A DNA stretch of 64,000 nucleotides from the NCBI GenBank assembly GCA_949372635.1, contig CASIAB010000011.1, positions 62,001 to 126,000 of the forward strand, read 5' to 3'. This DNA comes from an uncultured Pseudomonadales bacterium (GTDB lineage: Bacteria; Pseudomonadota; Gammaproteobacteria; Pseudomonadales; Pseudohongiellaceae). The notes under the pieces are model-generated. The model had not been told where the DNA came from and ran no database searches. It saw only the letters and a program-made list of their open reading frames with translations. Below are positions 27,075 through 36,457 of the stretch, one piece after another (within the stretch, counting starts at the first letter, position 1; each line of letters opens with the position of its first letter). Made by a program: the position numbers and the translations under genes.

Positions 27075-29348
27075 TTATTTCAGTATCAGTGCGGGTAACT
27101 GGCCTCCTGTTTTAGCGACCCGCCCAATCGCTTTAGCCTGTGGGTATCCAGATTCATGAAGTTGCTTGATACAGTCTTCGGCTTGCGATTCTGCCACGCT
27201 TGCTAACAAACCTCCTGCGGTCTGTGGATCAAATAGTAGATCGAAACGTGGATTGCCTTGAAACGCTTCGCTATTGAAGATGTCGCGACTGACGAGGGAA
27301 TTGTCGGCGTGAAGTGAGCTTAGGATTCCCTGCTGTAGTGTCTCCAATGCGCCATCAAGCACAGGCAGATCGGACAGGCTTAGTTCTAACTCCACGTTGT
27401 TGGGTGTAAGCATCTCGAATAGATGACCGGCGAGTCCGAAGCCGGTTATATCGGTACAAGCCGTAGCCTTATATTGGATAAAGCTCTGCGCTGCTTTCCT
27501 ATTCGATATCAGCATCTGAGTCAGAGCTTCTTTCATCCAACGATGCCTAGCCTTGAAGCGCATGTCTGCAGCTAAGAGAGTGCCGGTCCCGAGAGGCTTG
27601 CAGAGTATGACGATGTCTCCAGTTTGCATTCCGTCCTTGCTAAGCAGTGCATCTCGCTCGGCGAAGCCGTTTACACACAGGCCAAATTGCAGCTCTGTAG
27701 ATTCGGCTGAATGACCGCCGACTAACGCACAGTCATTTTCCTGCAGCGCTTCGCTGCAGCCGAGCATGATCTCGCGAAGCTGCCCCTTGCTTATCGCCTT
27801 GCTTGCAGCAGGCACACCTACAACGGCTAGCGCGGAATGAGGCATGCACCCCATCGCATAGATGTCGCTCATGCAGTGGTTGCTTGCGATCTTGGCGAAC
27901 AGCCAAGGATCACTTATGAAGGCGCTTAACTGGTCTACGCTCTGCAGCAAGACGCGACCATCATCCAATTGAATCAACGATGCATCTTCGGCTGCGGATC
28001 CGGAGGAGAGGATGTCTGGGTTCTCATGACGCGGTAATTCTTGCAGTACTTCTTGTAACGCGTCGCCGGCAATCTTGGCGCCACAGCCAGCACAGCGCAT
28101 CGCGTGCTTTCGAAGTTGCTGTTGCGTAGCGTCATCGACTAGGCCTTTGGCGATTTCGAAGTTGTCGGGCATCTCTGGAAACTCGCTGTATTTCCGAATG
28201 AAACCCGTATCGATAGAGTGTTTCAGTGACCAGACCGAACGCCCCTGAAAGAAGAAGTTATGGCGCGATGCGATAGCTTTCTTGTTGCCGAGATTAATCA
28301 GCGCCAAGGCATGCTTCTGCGGGGAATAGGGCTTTAAATTCTTAGCGGTGGCGAAGCGCTGCAGATTTTCTGCCAGCGGCTTACCCTGGCGAACCGCATA
28401 GACGCCAGACTTTGGCCTAGGGTGCCCTTTGATGGTGGCGGCATCGCCTGCAGCGAAGACGAATTCATGGCTAGTTGATTGCAAGAAATCGTTCACTTCG
28501 ATGAAGCCGTCCTCGCCTATTGCGAGCCCGCATTCTTCCGGCCAGGATGAGATGCTGGCTCCCGTAGCATAGATCATCGTATCGGCTTCGATCAATCGCT
28601 CATTGTCGCAATAAATTTTTCCAGCGCCAAATTCGATGACCTCGTGTTCTAGGAACACTTCGATCTCGCGGGTGACAAACTCGGCCTTCACGAAGTGGCG
28701 AACTTTGCTGTTATGAAATTTGAGCACTTCTTTATCAGCTGTGACGATGCCGATTTTCAAAGGCGAGTTTTCGTAATCTTTTATTTTCAGTTCATTGTGA
28801 ATGCGTTGTTGCACAGCAAAGGCGAGTTCTACACTCGCTGGCCCCCCGCCTACGATCATGAACCTGTAAGACTTTTTTTCAGAACCAATGGCGCTTAGCA
28901 TATCAGAATAGAGCTGTTGCCAATGTATGAGAAATCGATCGATAGGCTTTATGCCTATCGCAAACTCCGATGCGCCAGGGATTTTTATGGCATTCGGCTT
29001 TGATCCAATATTCAACGAGATGAAATCGAAATTAATTGTCGGTCTGCCCTCGCAGTGAATGATCTTCTGCTCGAAATCTATGCGAGTGATTTCACTTTGA
29101 ATGAGTCGCGCCCCGGCAAATTGTGCCAAGGGGCGCAGGTCGATATGAATCTCATCGCGGTCATAGATGCCACTGATGTAGCCGGGCAGTGAGCCGGAAT
29201 AGGGGGTTTCTATATCTGCGCTGATCAGCGTGAGGGCAAGCCCAGGAACCGGATTCATGCCAAACTGTTTTAATACCGCCAAGTGGCTGTGGCCGCCACC
29301 AAGCAAAACCAATTGCTTTACTACTGGACTGTTAGTATTCGAATTCAT
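27075..29348 (-). CDS. selD: Fused FAD pyridine-nucleotide oxidoreductase / selenide,water dikinase (NDH-SelD)
   Basis: 757-residue fusion. Residues 10 to about 385 are a type II NADH dehydrogenase-like flavoprotein: LVLLGGGHSH (FAD), MIVGGGPASVELA near 165-177 (NAD), ATGA near 261, and FAAGDAA near 298. Residues 415-757 are SelD, which makes selenophosphate from selenide and ATP: CGAK with Cys422 and Lys425 at the positions of E. coli Cys17 and Lys20, SNHCMSDIYAMG, and TDITGFGLAGH. Selenophosphate serves selenocysteine or 2-selenouridine tRNA synthesis; neither selA/selB nor mnmH is in the window. The fusion is a recognised type, seen in cyanobacteria and marine proteobacteria. Confidence 0.92.
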   Translation of the reverse strand: MNSNTNSPVVKQLVLLGGGHSHLAVLKQFGMNPVPGLALTLISADIETPYSGSLPGYISGIYDRDEIHIDLRPLAQFAGARLIQSEITRIDFEQKIIHCEGRPTINFDFISLNIGSKPNAIKIPGASEFAIGIKPIDRFLIHWQQLYSDMLSAIGSEKKSYRFMIVGGGPASVELAFAVQQRIHNELKIKDYENSPLKIGIVTADKEVLKFHNSKVRHFVKAEFVTREIEVFLEHEVIEFGAGKIYCDNERLIEADTMIYATGASISSWPEECGLAIGEDGFIEVNDFLQSTSHEFVFAAGDAATIKGHPRPKSGVYAVRQGKPLAENLQRFATAKNLKPYSPQKHALALINLGNKKAIASRHNFFFQGRSVWSLKHSIDTGFIRKYSEFPEMPDNFEIAKGLVDDATQQQLRKHAMRCAGCGAKIAGDALQEVLQELPRHENPDILSSGSAAEDASLIQLDDGRVLLQSVDQLSAFISDPWLFAKIASNHCMSDIYAMGCMPHSALAVVGVPAASKAISKGQLREIMLGCSEALQENDCALVGGHSAESTELQFGLCVNGFAERDALLSKDGMQTGDIVILCKPLGTGTLLAADMRFKARHRWMKEALTQMLISNRKAAQSFIQYKATACTDITGFGLAGHLFEMLTPNNVELELSLSDLPVLDGALETLQQGILSSLHADNSLVSRDIFNSEAFQGNPRFDLLFDPQTAGGLLASVAESQAEDCIKQLHESGYPQAKAIGRVAKTGGQLPALILK

Positions 29349-29707
29349 GCCGGACTATGCACTGCCTGGATTGACTGGAAAAGCCTGTAAATCTTCAATG
29401 AGATGAATGGGCGGTTGATTTGCGTGGCTAATTTTTCGCTAGCCCGCGGGAAAAGCCGATTCTAACCGTTACAGTGCAGCGCTCAAAGCGGTATTGTGCA
29501 TACTGTGAGCCTACTTTGAGCAAAGTATGACCGTGAAATCGGATATTTCTTCAACTTTGATAGTCACCTGTCAGTATTTTGAAGTAAGCTAGTCAGCCTT
29601 TGAAGTTGATCTGCTTAGATGAACACTTAGCAAATTAACAAATATAGTTATCCGAATCGCATTTGGATCAAGAAATTTTGGGTTAAAAAAACAGTAGGAG
29701 TGTAAGA
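29349..29707. other. Divergent intergenic region selD / yceI
   Basis: About 360 bases between outward-facing genes. It holds a 16-base inverted repeat (listed separately) and an AGGAG ribosome-binding site immediately before yceI. No gene was recognised in it. Confidence 0.5.
29512..29527. promoter_or_regulatory. Perfect 16-base inverted repeat, candidate operator
   Basis: TACTTTG, two bases, CAAAGTA. The symmetry is exact over seven bases per arm and it lies in the divergent promoter region of the selD fusion and yceI, where a dimeric repressor could act. No known regulator motif is matched and chance occurrence is possible. Confidence 0.35.
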
Positions 29708-30301
29708 ATGATCTCGAAACCACTACAGACTAAGCTCGCAGCTCTGTTGGCTGCAATTTTATTTACGGGTGTAGCACAGGCCCACTGGTCGCTGGACAAC
29801 GGTGCTTCCAGCCTTAGCTTCGTCACTGTGAAGGCAGAACACGTAGCTGAAGCGCATACATTCGACAGCCTCTCCGGCACGATCGGTGACGACGGCGGTG
29901 TCGAAATCTCGATCGAGTTGGCTAGCGTGAACACTATGATCCCCATTCGAAACGAGCGCATGCAAGAAATGCTGTTCGAGACGAATCTATTTCCAGATGC
30001 CACAATCAGTGGCTCGATCAACTTAGATGCATTAACGGGTATGGATGCGGGTAGTTCTGTCGCTAGGCAGATTGACTTTGAATTGTCCCTGCATGGTCAG
30101 AGCGTTGCCTTAGCGGCAGATGTTCAAATTACGCGAACTGGCGAGGGTGTTATCGTCTCTACGCTGAAGCCAATCATCGTAATGGCTGATTCATTCTCTC
30201 TAGTTGCCGGTGTCGAGAAGTTGCGTGAGGTAGCGGGGCTGCCTGGCATTAGCCGCGCGGTTCCTGTGAGCTTTACGGTAGTATTCGAAGAAGGGCACTA
30301 A
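29708..30301 (+). CDS. YceI-family periplasmic lipid-binding protein
   Basis: 197 residues with a cleavable signal peptide (cleavage near VAQA-HW, residue 26). The lipocalin-like YceI fold is indicated by WSLDNGASSLSFVTVK, the R-NERMQEMLFETNLFPDATI block near 80-98 and the final SFTVVFEE. YceI proteins bind long isoprenoid or fatty chains in the periplasm. AGGAG precedes the ATG. A strong hairpin follows, isolating it from the convergent TonB receptor. Confidence 0.9.
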   Translation: MISKPLQTKLAALLAAILFTGVAQAHWSLDNGASSLSFVTVKAEHVAEAHTFDSLSGTIGDDGGVEISIELASVNTMIPIRNERMQEMLFETNLFPDATISGSINLDALTGMDAGSSVARQIDFELSLHGQSVALAADVQITRTGEGVIVSTLKPIIVMADSFSLVAGVEKLREVAGLPGISRAVPVSFTVVFEEGH

Positions 30302-30336
30302 CTCGAGAAGTAGCGAGAATGCTAGAGCTTTTAAAG

Positions 30337-30368
30337 AAAGCCCGCCAGCAATATTGGCGGGCTTTTTT
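30337..30368. terminator. Rho-independent terminator between yceI and the TonB receptor
   Basis: AAAGCCCGCCA, seven-base loop, TGGCGGGCTTT followed by further T. The eleven-base stem is perfect and lies between two convergent genes, so it probably serves both. Confidence 0.9.
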
Positions 30369-30381
30369 CAAGCCTGTAGTT

Positions 30382-32424
30382 CTAGAAGCGGTACTTCAAG
30401 AGGAGTCTAATGTGGCGCGGATTCGAGGGATGGAAGTGAATATCCTCCACTCCAGTTGTCTCGTCAGGAAGTTGCGATTCAAAGAAGAAGGCGATGTCGT
30501 CGTCCTCAGCGTCCAGCAGGTTTATAACGTCGACTCCGATCTCCCAATTATTAAACTCATAAGAAACGCCGGCGTGAACGAGCGTCGAGCCGTCCTTCTG
30601 CACGGCTTCGTCTTCGGTTAGTGCGGCATCGCTGAAGTGCCGGACACGCAGGCTAGCGGTCAGACCATTGTTGCCTACATGGGTCAGGCCTGCGGCGAGT
30701 ACTTCCTCGTGTGCATCGGTAATGCTGTTAGCATTCGAGGGTAGCCCACGGAAGTGGCCGCTGGTTTTTGCCGCGCTAAAATCAAATACCCAGTTTTCAC
30801 TGATCTCCCAGAAGGAATTGATTTCGATACCACCGCGGCTGGTCGGATCGCTAGGTTCGGTAGTTCCAGCATCGCCAACGAACACTAGTTCTGAGTCTGT
30901 GCGTAACTCGAAGGCGGCGATAGCGATATTGAATCCATTTAGCGTGTCGTAGCGGAAGCCGATCTCGCTACCCTTGCCTTCGACTAAAACATCTTGTGCC
31001 TCAGTAGGATCCCCGGTGACTGGATCTATGGTATTGACTGCGGCGCGGACATCATTCGAATGGAAGCCGTGCCCATAGTTTAGGTAAAGCTCAATGTTTT
31101 CGTTGATGCGATAAGCGAGTCCGATATTCGGTTGCCAGAGAGAGTCTTGATCGCTGCCAGAGTTGCCTGGACGTAGTGCATCGACTTCGAAATCATAGTA
31201 ATCCATTCGTACGCCGAATGTGGCGCGAAGCTTATCGGTCAGGTAGATCTGCGATTCGGCGAACAGTCCGGCGCTGAATTCCTCTGCCTCGTCTTCCCGA
31301 ATGCTGCTAACGCGACGTCTGCTGATAGTATTGAACAGGTTTAGCTCGTTCACATCATCATAGCGAATGTCGATGCCGACAGTCTGCGTGGCAGGCAGAC
31401 CGAATATCTCCGACTCGCTGCGCTTGCGCAGAGAGCCACCGAAGAGGCGTCGTTCGTCTTCCTGCTCAAACTCATCCCCGTCTGTCGGATTATTAAGAAA
31501 ATAAGTCGGATTGTTACTTAGGCTCATGTAGTAGGAGCTTGCATACAGATTGAGGTCCCAGTCATTGATCTCGAAATTTCCGGTTAGTGAGTATCTGTGC
31601 GACTTGCCGCCTAGGTCGGGATCAATGAACCCAAAGCGCGAAATTAAGCCGCTGTCTACGGCGCGCTGTGGCACTTGGTTTGTTGATATCCACTGGGAGT
31701 CATAGGCCGAGAAGGTGATGCGGCTAGGTATGTCAGCTATTGTTCCTGTGTATTTGAGCAGGCCGTTGTATTTGCGCACATCTTGGTCTAAGTCGAAATG
31801 GCCGTCGGAACGATGATGTTCAAAGGCGGCGAGCAGGCTGCCGTTTTCCAGTTGAAGGGAATTTGCGGTTACTAACCGAATTTCATCTTTGGAGCCGAAG
31901 GTAATCTCCGTGAAGTTTTTATCCAGAGTATCGTAAGTCTTCATAGAGTTGGAGCCCGCTAACGAGAAGTCTCCGGTGTCCGCAAAGTAGGGGCCCTTCT
32001 GGAAATCCACTCTCTCGATGATCTCTGGAATGATGAAATTCAGGTCCATGTAGCCTTGGGCATGGGCATGGGTTCGAAAGTTAACTGGCATGCCATCGAA
32101 GTAGGTAGAGAAGTCCGAGCCATGATCGAGATTGATGCCGCGCAGGAAATACTGATTCGCCTTGCCTGGGCCGCTGTGTTGAGTGGCAATCATGCCGGGT
32201 ACGACCTCGACCAACTCTGCGACACGTGACAGCGGTCGAGTCGAGAAGTCGCTATAGCCGACAACCCCTTGTGACGCAGAATTTGAGTTGCCCAGTAATT
32301 GCAGAGATCGCCCCCAAACGACGACTTCCTCGACCTGCTCGGTATCTTGTGAGTACGCGAGTTGACTGCCTAGGCAGCAGGCGATGGCGGTAGTGATGGC
32401 GGGGAATTTAGTGGGTCTTGTCAT
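30382..32424 (-). CDS. TonB-dependent outer-membrane receptor
   Basis: 680 residues with a signal peptide (cleavage near LAYSQ), a TonB box-like EEVVVWG near 33-39, and a plug domain containing QYFLRGINLDHGSDFSTYFDG near 91-111. The remaining barrel ends in Phe (LLLKYRF), as for outer-membrane proteins. The substrate cannot be read from the sequence; the plug type (GKANQYFLRG, HAHAQGY) occurs in receptors for iron chelates or organic compounds. An MFS transporter follows upstream on the same strand 150 bases away and might move the imported compound or its product. Confidence 0.92.
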   Translation of the reverse strand: MTRPTKFPAITTAIACCLGSQLAYSQDTEQVEEVVVWGRSLQLLGNSNSASQGVVGYSDFSTRPLSRVAELVEVVPGMIATQHSGPGKANQYFLRGINLDHGSDFSTYFDGMPVNFRTHAHAQGYMDLNFIIPEIIERVDFQKGPYFADTGDFSLAGSNSMKTYDTLDKNFTEITFGSKDEIRLVTANSLQLENGSLLAAFEHHRSDGHFDLDQDVRKYNGLLKYTGTIADIPSRITFSAYDSQWISTNQVPQRAVDSGLISRFGFIDPDLGGKSHRYSLTGNFEINDWDLNLYASSYYMSLSNNPTYFLNNPTDGDEFEQEDERRLFGGSLRKRSESEIFGLPATQTVGIDIRYDDVNELNLFNTISRRRVSSIREDEAEEFSAGLFAESQIYLTDKLRATFGVRMDYYDFEVDALRPGNSGSDQDSLWQPNIGLAYRINENIELYLNYGHGFHSNDVRAAVNTIDPVTGDPTEAQDVLVEGKGSEIGFRYDTLNGFNIAIAAFELRTDSELVFVGDAGTTEPSDPTSRGGIEINSFWEISENWVFDFSAAKTSGHFRGLPSNANSITDAHEEVLAAGLTHVGNNGLTASLRVRHFSDAALTEDEAVQKDGSTLVHAGVSYEFNNWEIGVDVINLLDAEDDDIAFFFESQLPDETTGVEDIHFHPSNPRHIRLLLKYRF

Positions 32425-32577
32425 GGCTCTCTCGTTTCCTTCTACTTGCTCATTTTCTAGGGCGGTTACGCTCTAATGTATAAGCAGATTGCTAGTTTGG
32501 AATCAAAAGATACGGCAAATAATCACGCAGAATAAGTGAAGTAATGTTATTTAACGTTAATGAAGGCGAATATTAGC

Positions 32578-33759
32578 TCAGGCGAGAGGTGTGCTGATTA
32601 AACGAGTCTCTGCGTCGGGCCGCGGATGGTCGGGTATGAGCTGCGATAAGACTAAGGAGGCGCAGGCAATCGCTGCTCCTATCAGGAATACGGCACTGTG
32701 ATTAATCACCCATACAAGCCCCAACACTGCCGGTAGTACGACTGCCGCTATGTGATTGATGGTGAAGCTGATGCTGGACGTGGCGGCAATATCTGCTGGG
32801 TCGGCGATCTTCTGAAAATAGGTCTTGATGGCAATCGCCATGGCAAAGAACATATGGTCGAGCAGATACAGTGCGATCGCGATTTCGATGGTGTCCACGA
32901 AGGCGTAGCTGACGAAGATGACTATCAGCCCAATGTATTCGAGCGTTAGTGTGCGCCTCTCGCCAATGTAACTGATCAAACGGCCAATCTTAGGTGCTAG
33001 ATAGAAAGTGAGTGCCGCGTTTAGGAGCGTCAGCATCACTACGTCCTCGATCGGAAAATCAAATTTTTCTACAAGTAGAAACCCAGCGAACACGACGAAT
33101 ATCTGACGCCTAGCTCCCGCGAAGAAGGTCAGCAGGTAGAACAGCCAATATTTCTTACGAAGAAACAGGGTTTTCTTTTGCGCGACGCCATCCTCGAAAT
33201 GCGGGAATGTGAGCCAGCAGAAAATACCGATGGCCGCGGCGCTGATTCCGGCAACCATATAAATGAGGTTATAGTTGGCAGCAAAGAACATCAGATAGAT
33301 GTAGAGAGTGCCTAGAATCATGAAATTACACAGGGCGCGGACGCTCAGAATTTTCCCGAGCACTTTCGGTGCTTCGTCTTTACTCAGCCACTGCAGACTT
33401 AGGGAATTGTGCAGGGTCTCTAGATAGTGAAAACCTATAGACATCAAAACCGTCGAAAAATACAGCCAGAGGGCCGCCGGATAGAAGGCTGTAATGGCTG
33501 TGCCTATGCCGAGTGTAAGTAAGGCGAGTATGGCGAAGGTCTGTTGTCTAATGAATATCATCACCAAGATAGCGGTGAAGGCGAGAAAGCCTGGTACTTC
33601 ACGGAGACTTTGTAGGATACCGATCTCTTCGCCGGTAAAGGCGGCTTGCTCTATGGCAAAATTGTTAAGCATAACCTGCCACGTGGCAAAGGCGATCGTG
33701 TTGCCTATTGCTAGCAGATAGAGGAGTGTCTTTCTCTGGGTGAGTAGCTTGCTGAACAT
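32578..33759 (-). CDS. MFS transporter
   Basis: 393 residues with about twelve hydrophobic segments, typical of the major facilitator superfamily. Substrate-defining motifs are not recognisable; the loop after segment 2 lacks the classical GxxxDRxGRR, having VMIFIRQQ instead. It is on the same strand as, and upstream of, the TonB receptor, so the two could be functionally linked. Confidence 0.75.
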   Translation of the reverse strand: MFSKLLTQRKTLLYLLAIGNTIAFATWQVMLNNFAIEQAAFTGEEIGILQSLREVPGFLAFTAILVMIFIRQQTFAILALLTLGIGTAITAFYPAALWLYFSTVLMSIGFHYLETLHNSLSLQWLSKDEAPKVLGKILSVRALCNFMILGTLYIYLMFFAANYNLIYMVAGISAAAIGIFCWLTFPHFEDGVAQKKTLFLRKKYWLFYLLTFFAGARRQIFVVFAGFLLVEKFDFPIEDVVMLTLLNAALTFYLAPKIGRLISYIGERRTLTLEYIGLIVIFVSYAFVDTIEIAIALYLLDHMFFAMAIAIKTYFQKIADPADIAATSSISFTINHIAAVVLPAVLGLVWVINHSAVFLIGAAIACASLVLSQLIPDHPRPDAETRLISTPLA

Positions 33760-33854
33760 TGATACAATTTCAAGGATTGATGAATGGGCTGGCTCGATTG
33801 CTACGAATCATGGCTATAGCCTGTGAGCTCATACGATTATATCATCAGTACCTG

Positions 33855-34925
33855 ATGTCATCTCTTACTATTTTTGCCGGCACCCACGCTTTGCAGCGCC
33901 TTCGTAGAGAAGGACTCAATGCCGATCAGTTTAAAGTCATGCTCGGTGCCTCTGGAGGCCCTAAATGGTTTGTGTTATTTGGTCTGGATCGCTATATCTT
34001 CGGTGAGTTCTTCGCGAATAGAGAGCGGGAATTGATAACGCTTGGTTCCTCCGCAGGCGCCTGGAGAATGTGCTGTCTTGCTACCGCCGACCCGGTGGCA
34101 GCTATTGAACGTCTCGCGAAACGCTACAGCGAAGAGCAGTACTCTGAACTACCAACCACCGACGAGATAACTGACCAGGCTCAAGAAATGCTTGCCCAAA
34201 CCCTTGGGCCAGATGGCGTTAAAGAAATCGTTGAGAACAAAATTTTCAGGACGCATATAATTGCCGATCGCGCACGAGGGATTGGCTCATCACGGGTCAA
34301 AGCGCTGCGCATGTTGCATCTACTCAGCAGTGCCTTACTAAATCTCGGCAGTAGGAGAACGCTCTCCCTTTTCTTTGAACGAAATATCTTTTCTAACATG
34401 GGGCAAGCATCACCTTTCAGGAATGCCAACGATCTTAAGACTGCTCACGTTGCTATGAGCAAAGAAAATCTAATGGATGCCATGATGGCGAGTGGCTCCA
34501 TTCCCTTCGTACTAAATGGAGTGCGGGATATTCACAGTGCGAAGGGCGGCATGTACTGGGATGGCGGCATCACAGACTACCATTTCGACTTTCCCTTTCA
34601 CGCAGGTGACGATCTTGTCTTATATCCACATTTCTCATCGGCTGTCATACCCGGTTGGTTTGATAAGCGAATTCCCTGGCGCCGGGTTGACCGTAAAAAC
34701 TTCGAGAACGTGGTAATGATTGTTCCCTCTAAAGAATTCGTTGCCGAGTTACCCTATGGCAAGATTCCAGATCGAACAGACTTCGAGACCTTCGACTATT
34801 CCAGTCGCGCTGCCTATTGGTCTACCGTTCTCGAGAAGAGTAAGCGCCTTGCTGATGACTTTGCAGCGTTGGTTGAGAGCAGTGCAGGAATTGAAGACGT
34901 GCAGCCTTTTACCGGCGAGCGCTAG
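33855..34925 (+). CDS. Patatin-like phospholipase
   Basis: About 356 residues from the ATG at 33855 (SSLTIFAGTHALQRLRREGL). The frame is open upstream to an ATG at 33759 that overlaps the divergent MFS start, but those 32 residues look non-family. Patatin features: GASGGPKW (oxyanion glycine-rich element) near 35-42, nucleophile in GSSAGAW near 66, and the catalytic Asp in WDGGITDYHF near 237. Such enzymes hydrolyse acyl esters of phospholipids. No signal peptide is seen. Confidence 0.8.
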   Translation: MSSLTIFAGTHALQRLRREGLNADQFKVMLGASGGPKWFVLFGLDRYIFGEFFANRERELITLGSSAGAWRMCCLATADPVAAIERLAKRYSEEQYSELPTTDEITDQAQEMLAQTLGPDGVKEIVENKIFRTHIIADRARGIGSSRVKALRMLHLLSSALLNLGSRRTLSLFFERNIFSNMGQASPFRNANDLKTAHVAMSKENLMDAMMASGSIPFVLNGVRDIHSAKGGMYWDGGITDYHFDFPFHAGDDLVLYPHFSSAVIPGWFDKRIPWRRVDRKNFENVVMIVPSKEFVAELPYGKIPDRTDFETFDYSSRAAYWSTVLEKSKRLADDFAALVESSAGIEDVQPFTGER

Positions 34926-34934
34926 CAGTCAATC

Positions 34935-35209
34935 TATACTAATAAGCGACAGGGAATAGGCGCTGTAGGTAGTTGTCTCAACGTCTTATTGATGAATTAC
35001 GTAAGCAGCCGATACAGTGTCTAATCGTAAGTATCGCTCTGCCCAATGTGAGCCGTGTTGCATTGCATGAGAGCCTCAGACATACGAAGGCAGGTCAGTT
35101 CTTTGAGGTCGGATACAAATTTGGTGAGTTCGTAGATGTGGGATACTGGGAATTGAAGTTATGGAATTACTTACTATTCATTTCGGAAAATTCAGGTCGC
35201 TTATTTTGA
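34935..35209 (+). pseudogene. Relic of a GNAT (phosphinothricin-type) acetyltransferase
   Basis: After the patatin stop one frame gives RQGIGAVGSCL, resembling the acetyl-CoA loop (RG.GIG..L). A second frame from 34973 gives SQRLIDELRK, VSIALPNVSRVALHESL and GYKFGEFVDVGYWELKL, the C-terminal end of PAT-type N-acetyltransferases. The first two thirds of the gene are missing and the remainder is frameshifted, so this is a decayed fragment. Confidence 0.65.
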
Positions 35210-35349
35210 TAGGTCTCTGTCTGCTTCTATTTTCTTGTGTGGGAGCCGTAGTCGGTGTTGCAGTGGATACAACGATCGAAGTAGTAAAGGTACCCTTTAA
35301 AGTTGTTGATGCTGTTGTGGATTTGACTGTGCCTGACGATGATGACTAG
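35161..35349 (+). CDS. Small lipoprotein-like protein
   Basis: 62 residues: a hydrophobic segment ending in LLLFSCVGAVVG, with a lipobox-like Cys near 26, then a valine-rich stretch with DTTIEVVKVPFKVVDAVVDL and an acidic end PDDDD. Similar tiny lipoproteins with valine/aspartate repeats occur in gammaproteobacteria. It overlaps the end of the GNAT relic; a start at a later codon is possible. Function unknown. Confidence 0.6.
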   Translation: MELLTIHFGKFRSLILIGLCLLLFSCVGAVVGVAVDTTIEVVKVPFKVVDAVVDLTVPDDDD

Positions 35350-35382
35350 TAAACATCGAGTATTAATCGAAGAGATGATTAG

Positions 35383-35802
35383 ATGAGTGTAAAGCCCGAA
35401 GACTACGAGATCGATTCTAACTATCGCCATTGGGAAGGTGACAAGGCCGAGGACTATATTGGCCCATTTTTTTTTGTAATGGATGGCAAGAACAACCGAA
35501 CAGCATTTCGAGTTCAGGATCATCACTGCAACGCACATGATTCCTTGCACGGTGGCGTGTTGATGGCGTTGGCGGACTACACGCTCTGCCTTTGTGCAAA
35601 TGGGGGAGAAACTGACAGTGTCGTCACAGTAAGCTGCAACAGCGAATTCATTGCGCCAGCCTACAAAGATGATCTGGTTGAGGGACGAGGAGAGTTAACT
35701 CGACGCGGAGGCTCTATGGTGTTCTCTCGCTGCGAACTCTTCGTCGGTAAAACCGTGGTGCTAACGAGTAGTGCCGTGATCAAACGAATTCGAAAGAAAT
35801 AG
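35383..35802 (+). CDS. PaaI-family hotdog thioesterase
   Basis: 139 residues with the hotdog-fold hallmarks HDSLHGGVLMALADYTL near residues 50-66 (catalytic region HGG...AD), followed by VSCNSEFIAPAY and GRGELTRRGGSMVFSRCELF. PaaI-like enzymes hydrolyse acyl- or aryl-CoA thioesters in the cytoplasm. It lies just after the small lipoprotein gene and is convergent with the HAD gene three bases away. Confidence 0.88.
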   Translation: MSVKPEDYEIDSNYRHWEGDKAEDYIGPFFFVMDGKNNRTAFRVQDHHCNAHDSLHGGVLMALADYTLCLCANGGETDSVVTVSCNSEFIAPAYKDDLVEGRGELTRRGGSMVFSRCELFVGKTVVLTSSAVIKRIRKK

Positions 35803-35805
35803 CTT

Positions 35806-36456
35806 TTACTGGCTATTTTCTATAATGGTTTTACTCAAGTCAGCAGGGACCTCGGCTATAAATGTGGGTTCTTCAGCAGCCAATTCTTCTTTACTACCGT
35901 ATCCCCAAAGAACGCCAGCGGTACGCAGGCCCACTTTATGCGCAGACGTCAGGTCGATATAGCGATCACCAATCATCAGCGAACTATCTAGGACAGTTTT
36001 AGTATCTAATAGATCGCGCAATTGATCTGACTTGGCCGTTCCGTATGCGCCGCTGCCACTCACAAAACTAAAGTACGTATCGAGCTTAAACTCTTCAAGT
36101 ACCTTGATCGCGTATTTTTCGAACTTGGAGGTGCATACTCCCATTCGAAATCCTTGTCCTTGTAGGGTGTCTAGTAGCTCAAAGATGCCGTCATAGACAA
36201 CATTCTCTGAATAACCCAATTCCTCGTAGCGTTCTCGATAGGTCGCAATCAATTCTTTGATGTGAGCCTCGTCAGTGCTGCCCGATAGCTCACTCAAAGC
36301 CACCTCCAGAGGCGGTCCGATATAGGGCTTGATCTCCTGCTCAGATTTTATCTGATGGTTATGACTGCTCAGGGCATAGTTCATGCAACGCACGATGCCG
36401 GTAAGTGGGTCCGTTAGGGTTCCGTCTAAATCGAATATCAAGCTGTGGTAAGACAT
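35806..36456 (-). CDS. HAD-family phosphatase (phosphoglycolate phosphatase-like)
   Basis: 216 residues starting at the ATG at 36456 (SYHSLIFDLDGTLTDPL); the open frame extends upstream but only through the neighbouring gene. Nucleophile Asp and acid Asp are in FDLDGTLTD, motif II is VCTSK, motif III Lys is in AYGTAKSDQL, and motif IV is MIGDRYID. Substrate unknown. Its ATG lies one base after the amidohydrolase stop on the same strand, so the two are translationally coupled. Confidence 0.88.
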   Translation of the reverse strand: MSYHSLIFDLDGTLTDPLTGIVRCMNYALSSHNHQIKSEQEIKPYIGPPLEVALSELSGSTDEAHIKELIATYRERYEELGYSENVVYDGIFELLDTLQGQGFRMGVCTSKFEKYAIKVLEEFKLDTYFSFVSGSGAYGTAKSDQLRDLLDTKTVLDSSLMIGDRYIDLTSAHKVGLRTAGVLWGYGSKEELAAEEPTFIAEVPADLSKTIIENSQ

Positions 36457-36457
36457 T

